From Ectopseudomonas mendocina (GTDB lineage: Bacteria; Pseudomonadota; Gammaproteobacteria; Pseudomonadales; Pseudomonadaceae): a stretch of DNA of 64,000 nt. The notes beneath the pieces were generated by a model. It was given only the letters and a program-made list of their open reading frames with translations, searched no databases and was not told the DNA's origin. The stretch spans positions 186,001-250,000 of the forward strand of contig NZ_JADTQG010000002.1 of the NCBI RefSeq assembly GCF_016008875.1. The letters run 5' to 3'. Positions 54,990-61,562 of this stretch are shown here, piece after piece. The position numbers and the translations under genes are program-made. Numbering within the stretch: the first letter of the stretch is position 1; every line of letters starts with the position of its first letter.

Positions 54990-55874
54990 TCATTTGCGAG
55001 ACTGCTTCCGGCTCTGCCAGGCCGCAGCCAGGCCACTGAGGCAGATGATGAGGATGCCGATCAACGCCGTGGTATCGGGTGTGTGCTGGAATACCAGCAG
55101 ACCCAGCAGGCCGGCGAAGACGATCTGCACGTAGCCGAACGGCGCCAGCAAGGCGGGGGCCGCGTGGCGGAAAGCGTGGGTCAGCATCAGGTGGGCAGCC
55201 ATGCCACAACCGCCCAGCGCCAGCATCATCAGGCCGTGCGTGACGCTCGGTACATGCCAGAAGAACGGCACCAGCAGGCTCATCACCAGGGTGTTGACCA
55301 GGCCGGCGAAGAAGTTGCTGGTGGTCGCACTGTCCACTTCGCTCAAACGCCGAGTGAGGATCTGGTAGACGCTGAAACACAACGCGGCGCTCAGCGGCAG
55401 CAGCACCGCCGGCGTGAACAGGCTGCCGCCCGGATGCACGATGATCAGCACGCCGATGAAGCCGATGATCACCGCGGCCCACTGCCCCGCGCTGACGCGC
55501 TCGCCGAGTAGCGGCACCGACAGCGCGGTCACCAGCAACGGCGCGAGAAAGATCACCGAGGTCGCCTCGGCCAGCGGAATGAACATCAGGCCGGTGGTGA
55601 ACAGCAGGCTCACACCCAATAGACACAGCGCCCGCAGTACCTGCAGACCAGGACGTTTGGTGCGCAGCACGCGTAGCCCGGATTGCGGCAGGAAGATGCC
55701 CGCCATCAGCAGGGTGTGCACCAGATAGCGCGCCCATACGATGAGGATGATCGGGTAGAAGCCCGACAGGTATTTGGACATGGCATCGTGACTGGCGAAC
55801 AGGAAGGTCGCCAGCACCATCAGGCCGATCCCCTTGAGCGGATGATTGGCGCCGGACAATGCAGTGGTGCTCAT
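54990..55874 (-). CDS. EamA/DMT-family transporter
   Basis: This 294-residue inner-membrane protein has about ten helices in two EamA halves: GIGLMVLATFLFASHDAMSKYLSG opens the first and LLPLSAALCFSVYQILTRRLSEVDSAT the second. It ends in a basic tail (QSRKQSRK). EamA proteins often export or import small metabolites. Here it is downstream of the sugar-phosphate-isomerase-like and Gfo/Idh/MocA genes in the same direction, so it may move a cyclitol acid or its product. The start at 55874 is chosen as the ATG next to the first helix. Confidence 0.85.
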   Translation of the reverse strand: MSTTALSGANHPLKGIGLMVLATFLFASHDAMSKYLSGFYPIILIVWARYLVHTLLMAGIFLPQSGLRVLRTKRPGLQVLRALCLLGVSLLFTTGLMFIPLAEATSVIFLAPLLVTALSVPLLGERVSAGQWAAVIIGFIGVLIIVHPGGSLFTPAVLLPLSAALCFSVYQILTRRLSEVDSATTSNFFAGLVNTLVMSLLVPFFWHVPSVTHGLMMLALGGCGMAAHLMLTHAFRHAAPALLAPFGYVQIVFAGLLGLLVFQHTPDTTALIGILIICLSGLAAAWQSRKQSRK

Positions 55875-55979
55875 GAAATACCCGGAAAGCGGACGCGCCG
55901 CAAAAAGATAGCAAGACAACTAACTATACAGGCCGCAACCGAGCAGCGCCTATCTCGGCTGCGGCAACTGCTGGCGGGA

Positions 55980-56801
55980 TTACGACTGACGGTCAAGCAC
56001 CTGCCGTGTCTTCTCCAGCGCCATGCTGGCCCGCTGCAACGCGCTGACGCCCTGCTCCAGCAACTGCCGGGTGGGAATCTCCAGGCTCAGCGGGATGTTC
56101 GCCGGCAGGGTTCGCAGCAGGCCCGGCAGGTCGCAATCGCCCTCGCCGGGGAAACGCCGCTCGTTGCGCGCCTGGCGCAGGATCTCGTCCATGTCGTCCG
56201 GGCGCGGCCCGGCCACGTCGCACAATTGAGCGTAGCGCAGGCGCTCGGCGGGCATCGCCGCCAGGTCCTGCAGACGCGAGGCCGAACGGTCGAAGTGAAA
56301 GGCATCGACCAGTACGCAACCATTGCTGCGCCCCGCCGCGTCGACGATACGCGCCGCCTGGGGCAGGTCGCGAGCGTCGGTCCAGGGCATGAACTCCAGA
56401 TGCGGATGCAGGCCGTACTGCGCGGAAAGGTCACAGAGTGCGGCGAAGTTGTCGGTCAGGCGCGCCTCGTCTGGGTCGTTGCCGGCCACCAGCAGTTCGC
56501 TGGCGCCGCATTCGGCCCCCACGGCGAGAATGGCCTCGAAATCGCTGACACGGGTGTCCGGCGTCAGGCGCAGGATCTCCACATCCAGCACCCGGATGCC
56601 GGTATCGCACAGGCGCTGAAGGGTCTGCGCGCGCAGCGCGGCATCGGCGACCAGCGGGAAGTGATGCTCCTGCGGCGTGGCCGGCACCAGACGCAAGCCA
56701 ACATGGCTGTAGCCGGCGCGCGCTGCGACTTCGACCATTTCCGGAGGTGACAGCTCGAGTACGGTCAGGGCGGCCAGGGACAGAATGCGTTCGCTCATCA
56801 T
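55980..56801 (-). CDS. Sugar phosphate isomerase/epimerase-fold protein, possible second dehydroshikimate dehydratase
   Basis: This 273-residue AP-endonuclease-2-fold TIM barrel has metal-ligand candidates at E136 (PHLEFMPW), D166 (VLVDAFHF), Q192 (AQLCDVAG) and E241 (PLSLEIPT). The spacing and identity nearly copy those of the QuiC1 barrel (E134, D165, Q191, E239). Both also share RCFPGQGEFDLAGF / RRFPGEGDCDLPGL. Single-domain dehydroshikimate dehydratases exist, but isomerases, epimerases and inosose dehydratases share the fold, so this is a hypothesis. The start MMSERILSLAALTVLELSPP has GAGAG upstream. It lies 10 bp after the Gfo/Idh/MocA gene. Confidence 0.8.
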   Translation of the reverse strand: MMSERILSLAALTVLELSPPEMVEVAARAGYSHVGLRLVPATPQEHHFPLVADAALRAQTLQRLCDTGIRVLDVEILRLTPDTRVSDFEAILAVGAECGASELLVAGNDPDEARLTDNFAALCDLSAQYGLHPHLEFMPWTDARDLPQAARIVDAAGRSNGCVLVDAFHFDRSASRLQDLAAMPAERLRYAQLCDVAGPRPDDMDEILRQARNERRFPGEGDCDLPGLLRTLPANIPLSLEIPTRQLLEQGVSALQRASMALEKTRQVLDRQS

Positions 56802-56811
56802 GACTCTCTGC

Positions 56812-57858
56812 TCAGATGGTTTCGGGAGTGCAGGCGCGGCCCGTTTCCGCCTGGCGAATGGCCTCGACCAGCGCCAGGGTACGACCGGCATCGGCAGCGC
56901 TGACCAGCGGCTGCGCCTGGCCGCGGGCGACTTCGATGAAATGCAGGAGCTGACGGCGCAAGGCTTCGTCGGCGTCGAAGCGCTCCTGCACCTGCTGCAG
57001 CGGCTGATGCCAACCGGCGCCGGCCTCGGCGTAGTGCCAGCATTTGAGCTGCGGAATGCTCAGGGCCCCGCGCGTGCCGGCGAGCAGGTAGCAGGGCTGG
57101 TCGGCTTGGCGCGGGTAGACCGGGTTCTCGCCCGATGTCAGCTCCCAGCTCCAGGGCGCGGCGGCGGCATCAGAACCGGTCAGGCTGCCCAGCGCACCGC
57201 CTTCGAACTGCAGCAGCACCGCCGCGCTGTCTTCGTTGGCGAAGCCGCGCACGCCGTTGCTGGTGATGGCCTGCACCTGACGCACCTCGCCGCACAGGTG
57301 CCGCAGCAGATCGAGATCGTGGATCAGATTGGTCAGCAGCATCCCGGCACCGGCCTCGCGGCGCCAGGGAATGTCGTAATAGCTGTGGGGCTTCTGCACC
57401 TGCCACAGCGCGGTCACCGTGGTCAGGTGGCCCAGCGTGCCTTGCTCGATCAACTGGCGGGCGCGGGCGATCAGCGGATTGTGCCGGCGATGATGGCCGA
57501 CCAGCACCGGCACCCCGCTGCGCTCGCTGGCAGCGACCAGTTCGCGCACCTCGTCCAGATGCACGCCGACCGGCTTTTCCAGCAGCACCGGGACACCGGC
57601 CGCGATGCAGTCGAGTGCGGTGCCGACATGCAGGGCGTTGGGGTTGGCAACGATTACGGCCTCGGGCCGAACCTGCTCCAGCATCTGCCGGTGGTCGGCG
57701 AAATACGCCACGCCGCACTCGTTGGCAAACGCCTCGGCCTGCGGGCCAGGGTCGGCGATCGCGCACAATTGCGCTTCGGCCAGGTTCTGCAGGTGCTGAT
57801 AGTGCTGACGACCCATGATGCCGGCACCGATCAGGGCAATACGTAGGGGAACGGTCAC
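56812..57858 (-). CDS. Gfo/Idh/MocA family oxidoreductase
   Basis: This 348-residue dehydrogenase has the NAD(P) loop ALIGAGIMGRQH at the N-terminus, the EKP motif VLLEKPVGVHLDE (Lys near residue 96) and the catalytic segment GMLLTNLIHDLDLLRHLCG. Such enzymes oxidise ring or open-chain polyols (inositol, glucose-fructose). Coupled to a TIM-barrel gene in the same operon, it could oxidise a cyclitol acid whose keto product the barrel enzyme dehydrates, much as IolG and IolE do for inositol. That pairing is inference; the substrate is unknown. Confidence 0.88.
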   Translation of the reverse strand: MTVPLRIALIGAGIMGRQHYQHLQNLAEAQLCAIADPGPQAEAFANECGVAYFADHRQMLEQVRPEAVIVANPNALHVGTALDCIAAGVPVLLEKPVGVHLDEVRELVAASERSGVPVLVGHHRRHNPLIARARQLIEQGTLGHLTTVTALWQVQKPHSYYDIPWRREAGAGMLLTNLIHDLDLLRHLCGEVRQVQAITSNGVRGFANEDSAAVLLQFEGGALGSLTGSDAAAAPWSWELTSGENPVYPRQADQPCYLLAGTRGALSIPQLKCWHYAEAGAGWHQPLQQVQERFDADEALRRQLLHFIEVARGQAQPLVSAADAGRTLALVEAIRQAETGRACTPETI

Positions 57859-57919
57859 GCGGTGATCCTCTTGTTGTCGTGCTCGCGTGTGCGCCGGATG
57901 CAGTAGGCGCTTTTTAATA

Positions 57920-57938
57920 TTTAGAACTTAGTTCCAAA
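57920..57938. promoter_or_regulatory. Candidate operator upstream of the Gfo/Idh/MocA operon
   Basis: TTTAGAACTTAGTTCCAAA is a 19-bp odd-centred palindrome with one mismatched pair, in an unusually AT-rich patch 62 bp upstream of the start. It is unlike the ACTAAC and GTTCG motifs of the other operators, so a different regulator or a diverged site is implied. Confidence 0.5.
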
Positions 57939-58043
57939 AATTACGCAAGACGAAAATGCGAGGCGTGCGACAGCACCCAGGAGCCGGTGTAGTGAGTTCA
58001 TTGCGCGAGGCCCCGCCGCAGCGTCAAATCGTGATTAACAACA

Positions 58044-58102
58044 CGTGGGAGGGGCTTTAGCCGCGAGCCTTTGTCGCGGCTAAAGCCCCTCCCACGTTTT
58101 TT
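58044..58102. repeat. Perfect 23-bp REP hairpin with T-run
   Basis: CGTGGGAGGGGCTTTAGCCGCGA (58044-58066) and its exact complement (58074-58096) flank GCCTTTG, and TTTTTTG follows on the plus side. It belongs to the GTGGGAGGGGCTTTAGCC family of Pseudomonas repeats. It may end leftward transcription from the IclR gene less well than rightward, because the T-run is on the plus strand. Confidence 0.8.
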
Positions 58103-58123
58103 GTGCTGATCAGTGCGTGGCTC

Positions 58124-58152
58124 AGGAGTTTAGCGGCTGAAGCCGCTCCTAC
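58124..58152. repeat. REP-like unit, AGGAGTTTAGCGGCTGAAGCCGCTCCTAC
   Basis: TAGCGGCT and AGCCGCTC form a short stem around GA, with flanking AGGAG and CTCCT able to pair as well. It is a different family from the adjacent 23-bp hairpin. Confidence 0.65.
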
Positions 58153-58182
58153 GATGAGGTAGGCGTGTCGCTTGCTAACTGC

Positions 58183-58959
58183 TCAGGCGAACAACTCGGA
58201 GGCGGGGCTGGCGGCGGACAGCTCGGCGGCGGCGGCCAGGAGTTCGGGCGCCAGCTGCTCGATGCGCATCAACGGCAAACGGGCGCTGGGCCCGGCAATG
58301 CTCAGCACACCGATCACCCGCCCTTCGACGGGGTGGCGGACCACGGCGGCCAGGGCTGCGGTGCCCAGCGACGAGCTTTCCATGACCCAGGCGTACCCTT
58401 GCTGACGCGCCAAAGCCAGACGCTGCAACAGTTCCTGCTCGCTGCGCGGCGCGTTGGGGCCGAGTTCGGCAGGATCGGCGATGCCCTGCCGGGCGACCAG
58501 CCCCAAAGCCTCGGCATCGCTCATGCTGGCCAGCCAGGCATGCCCCGAGGCGGTGTAGAACAGCGGCGCGTCACGGCCCATGTCGGGGTCGTAGCGAAGG
58601 CCGGAGCGAGCCCCCTGGCTCTTGGCGATCCAGGTCTGACGCTCGCCTTCGATCACGCCCAGACGCACCAGCTCGCCGCTGCTCTGCGCCAGACCGTCGA
58701 GGATCGGCTGCAGCACATCGGCGCCGCTGCCCGCCAGGTAGCGAAAGCCCAGCGCCACCAGCTTGGTCGTCAGCCGATAGCGACTGGTCAGCGCATCCTG
58801 GCGCACGTAGCCCAGGCGGCTCAGCTCGGCGAGCATGCGATGCGTAGCACTCTTGGGAATGCCCAACTCATCGGCCAGCGCCTGCATCGGCACGCCACGG
58901 GCGTCGCGAGTGAGACTTTCGAGAAGGCTGAGCGCACGTTCGATCTGACTGCCGGCCAT
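58183..58959 (-). CDS. IclR-family transcriptional regulator
   Basis: This 258-residue regulator starts with an IclR winged helix (residues about 5-65: QIERALSLLESLTRDARGVPMQALADELGIPKSATHRMLAELSRLGYV). The effector domain follows, with LFYTASGHAWLASMSDAEALGL and AAVVRHPVEGRVIGVLSIAGPSARL. The start at 58959 has AGGA about 6 bp upstream; a longer frame to 59079 runs into the operator region. It is divergent from the tct operon. The GTTCG-N5-CGAAC palindromes at 59103 and 54971 resemble PcaR sites, so it is their likely binder. Confidence 0.9.
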   Translation of the reverse strand: MAGSQIERALSLLESLTRDARGVPMQALADELGIPKSATHRMLAELSRLGYVRQDALTSRYRLTTKLVALGFRYLAGSGADVLQPILDGLAQSSGELVRLGVIEGERQTWIAKSQGARSGLRYDPDMGRDAPLFYTASGHAWLASMSDAEALGLVARQGIADPAELGPNAPRSEQELLQRLALARQQGYAWVMESSSLGTAALAAVVRHPVEGRVIGVLSIAGPSARLPLMRIEQLAPELLAAAAELSAASPASELFA

Positions 58960-59084
58960 GGGAGGATCCTGGAAAATTTGCGCCGATTCTAAGAGACAAG
59001 CGCCCGCCGATGCGAGCCAGACGGGCGCGAACCTCTGGATGCTGAGCCGCTGACGCGCGATACTGCCGGCGCACCGCATAATGT

Positions 59085-59098
59085 ACTAACCGGTTCGT
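59085..59098. promoter_or_regulatory. Candidate TetR operator before the tct operon
   Basis: ACTAACCGGTTCGT matches ACTAAC-YR-GTTAGT at all but one position. It lies 4 bp from the IclR-type palindrome, in the same order on the plus strand as the pair at 54952-54985. Confidence 0.6.
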
Positions 59099-59102
59099 TC
59101 TT

Positions 59103-59117
59103 GTTCGGTTATCGAAC
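59103..59117. promoter_or_regulatory. Candidate IclR (PcaR-like) operator between the IclR and tct genes
   Basis: GTTCGGTTATCGAAC keeps both CG-rich arms of the palindrome at 54971-54985, with a different 5-base centre. Its place between the divergent IclR gene and tctB suits autoregulation and control of transport. Confidence 0.65.
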
Positions 59118-59256
59118 AAAACTCCGTTTGGCGAATTGAAATGGCCGGTATGGTCGGCCCACTATTCCAACCACGCCTGAAAACGAAGTGATCTTCTGCC
59201 TGTGCACCACGCTTCGAAAGTTTCAGCAGCCAATAAATATAAGAAGGTCAATTGTC

Positions 59257-59460
59257 ATGTCACAGCCTTTGCACCTGCGTGCCCCGACCGCCCGGATCGC
59301 TCCTCGCCCGGCTCCCAGCTCGTCGCTCGACGACTGGTCATCGCTGTCCACTCTGGCCATGCCCATCCTCACTCCCGCCTGTCATGACATGCCCAGGGTT
59401 TCCTGGCTGCGCCCGATCAGCACGCTGATTGCCAAGCTGCCGCCTGCGCGCAAAGCCTGA
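59257..59460 (+). CDS. Possible small protein, 67 residues, before tctB
   Basis: An ATG at 59257 with AAGAAGG about 10 bp upstream opens a 67-codon frame (MSQPLHLRAPTARIAPRPAP at the start, IAKLPPARKA at the end). It ends 36 bp before tctB. It is rich in Pro, Ala and Arg, with no signal peptide or known motif. It could be a real small protein, a translated leader for the tct operon, or chance in GC-rich sequence. I do not recognise it. Confidence 0.35.
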   Translation: MSQPLHLRAPTARIAPRPAPSSSLDDWSSLSTLAMPILTPACHDMPRVSWLRPISTLIAKLPPARKA

Positions 59461-59496
59461 CTCGGCCCTTACCCTCCCCACTGTCGGAGCGATTGC

Positions 59497-59967
59497 ATGA
59501 ACAAGACAGAAAAGATGCTGGTAGGCGAGCGCACATTCTGTGTCCTGCTGCTGGTTTTCAGCCTGGCGATCTTCTACCTGGCCTATCAGATTTCCGGTTT
59601 TTCCTCGGTCAACTCGCCAGGGGCATTTCCTCTCGGCGTCGCACTGGTGATGATCCTGTCCGCGCTCAAGATCGCCGGCGAGCTGATCGGCAAAACCAAG
59701 CCCGATTGCAGTGGCTGGCTGGATGCGTTCCGGCAGTTTCGCGTCACCCATTTCCCCCGCCGCACGCTGGTCTTCGGTCTGCTGGCCGTGGTGTACCTGG
59801 CGGCGATCCAGTGGGTCAGTTTCTACGTCAGCACCTTCCTTTTCCTGGTGCTTTCGATCGTTTACCTGCGCAGTGGCCGCGTCCTCAACGCAATCCTGAT
59901 CGCAGCGATGTTGCTGGTGCTGATCTACCTGCTGTTCAGCCTGGCCTTCAGCGTTTACCTGCCATAA
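59497..59967 (+). CDS. tctB: Tripartite tricarboxylate transporter small membrane subunit
   Basis: TctB is the small four-helix membrane subunit of a TTT-family secondary transporter. The 156-residue protein shows FCVLLLVFSLAIFYLAYQISGFSSVNSPGAFPLGVAL, the family N-terminal helix and Pro-Gly loop, then three more helices ending VLIYLLFSLAFSVYLP. Starts at 59497 (ATGAACAAGACAGAAAAG); tctA follows 13 bp after its stop. Confidence 0.9.
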   Translation: MNKTEKMLVGERTFCVLLLVFSLAIFYLAYQISGFSSVNSPGAFPLGVALVMILSALKIAGELIGKTKPDCSGWLDAFRQFRVTHFPRRTLVFGLLAVVYLAAIQWVSFYVSTFLFLVLSIVYLRSGRVLNAILIAAMLLVLIYLLFSLAFSVYLP

Positions 59968-59980
59968 CGAGGCACCCGAG

Positions 59981-61495
59981 ATGAGCGATACCCTTTCCTA
60001 CCTGCTGATGGCCTGGAGTGACCCGCAGCTGCTGATGCTGACTGCGCTGGGCACCTTCGCCGGCATCTACATCGGCGCCATCCCGGGCCTGTCGGTGACC
60101 ATGGCAGTCTCCATCCTGGTGTCCTTCACCTTCGCCTGGGACGTCAACGACGCGCTGGCGCTGATCGTCGGCATCTTCATCGGCGGCGTCTACGGTGGCT
60201 CGCGCAGCGCCATCCTGCTGAACATCCCCGGCGCACCTTCCTCGGTGGCGACGGCCTTCGACGGCTACCCGCTGGCGCAACAGGGCGAAGCCGGGCGTGC
60301 GATCGGCCTGAGCACCGTGATGTCGGTGGTCGGCGGTATCGTCGGCACCCTGATGCTGGCCAGCGCCGCGCCGCTGATCGGCGACCTGGCTCTGCGCTTC
60401 GCCCCGCGCGACTACTTTCTGGTCGCGGCCATCGGCCTGTTGCTGGTCGGCAGCCTGGCCGAAGGCTCGCTGGCCAAGGGCATCTTCGCCGCCGCCCTCG
60501 GCGCGGTCATTGGCCTGGTGGGCATGGACCCGGTCACTGCCGAAGGCCGCTTCACCCTGGGCCAGGTCGAGCTGATGGGTGGCATCCATTACGTGGTGCT
60601 GATGATCGGCCTGTTCGGCGTCGCCGAGGCCTTCTATCAACTGCACAACCTCGACAACCCGGTGATCCGCCAAAAGGTGGACAAGATCCTGCCCTCCTTC
60701 GCCATGGTGCTGAAGTTCCTGCCGCTGTCGATCCGCACTTCGGTCATTGGCGTCATCGTCGGCGTGCTGCCGGGTGTCGGTGGCGACATCGCCGCGCTGA
60801 TGGCCTACGACCATGCCAAGCGCACCGTGAAGAACCCGACCAAGCCGTTCGGCAAGGGCGCCTACGAGGGTCTGATCGCGCCGGAAACCGCCAACAGCGC
60901 AGCGGTCGGTGGCGCCTACGTGCCGATGCTGACCCTGGGCATGCCTGGGGACGCGGTCACCGCGGTGATCATCGGCGCCCTGGTGGTGCACGGCCTGAAT
61001 CCCGGCCCGATGCTGATGGTGGAAAACCCGCACATCTTCTACTTCACCGTCGGCAACCTGCTGCTGGCCAACGTGTTCCTGATGATCTTCGGCCTGATGG
61101 GCATCAAGCTCTTCGCCAAGTTCGTGGAGATGCCCAAGGCCGTGCTGATTCCGCTGATCCTGGTGCTGTGCGTGGTCGGTACCTACTCGATCAACAGCAG
61201 CATGACCGAGGTGTACTGGATGCTCGGCTTCGGAATACTCGGCTACCTGTTGAAGATCTTCGGTTTCCAGATGGGCCCGATCATCCTCGGCGCCATCCTC
61301 GGCCCGCTGATGGACACCTCGTACCGCCAGGCCATGTCCTCGGCCGGCGACAACCCGGTGGAGCTGCTGCAGGGCCTGATCAGCAGTCCGCTATCGCTGA
61401 TTCTCACCGCCGCGGTGGTGCTGATCCTGCTGGGCAACACCCCGCTATTGAAGAAGATCAAGAGCAAGTTCAGCCCGGCTTCGGCCCGCGGCTGA
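59981..61495 (+). CDS. tctA: Tripartite tricarboxylate transporter large membrane subunit
   Basis: TctA is the large permease of the TTT system. The 504-residue protein has about twelve helices and the family signature GGVYGGSRSAILLNIPGAPSSVATAFDGYPLAQQGEAGRAIG near residues 68-110, with a second related segment IAPETANSAAVGGAYVPMLTLGMPGDAVTAVIIGAL near residues 305-340. It acts with TctB and the binding protein TctC. Its linkage to quinate/shikimate genes suggests a hydroaromatic acid substrate instead of citrate. Confidence 0.94.
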   Translation: MSDTLSYLLMAWSDPQLLMLTALGTFAGIYIGAIPGLSVTMAVSILVSFTFAWDVNDALALIVGIFIGGVYGGSRSAILLNIPGAPSSVATAFDGYPLAQQGEAGRAIGLSTVMSVVGGIVGTLMLASAAPLIGDLALRFAPRDYFLVAAIGLLLVGSLAEGSLAKGIFAAALGAVIGLVGMDPVTAEGRFTLGQVELMGGIHYVVLMIGLFGVAEAFYQLHNLDNPVIRQKVDKILPSFAMVLKFLPLSIRTSVIGVIVGVLPGVGGDIAALMAYDHAKRTVKNPTKPFGKGAYEGLIAPETANSAAVGGAYVPMLTLGMPGDAVTAVIIGALVVHGLNPGPMLMVENPHIFYFTVGNLLLANVFLMIFGLMGIKLFAKFVEMPKAVLIPLILVLCVVGTYSINSSMTEVYWMLGFGILGYLLKIFGFQMGPIILGAILGPLMDTSYRQAMSSAGDNPVELLQGLISSPLSLILTAAVVLILLGNTPLLKKIKSKFSPASARG

Positions 61496-61562
61496 TACCG
61501 GTTTCACCAGGCGTGCCCCGGCCTACTGGGGCTCACAACAACAACCGATGGAGAGTCTCCAC

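Larger units (their letters stand above)
57859..58182. other. 324-bp intergenic region upstream of the Gfo/Idh/MocA operon
   Basis: No gene is supported here. It contains an AT-rich palindrome (57920-57938) close to the Gfo/Idh/MocA start, a perfect 23-bp hairpin (58044-58096) and a further repeat unit (58124-58152). Both adjacent genes read leftward, so the IclR transcript must cross or end at the hairpin. Confidence 0.65.
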
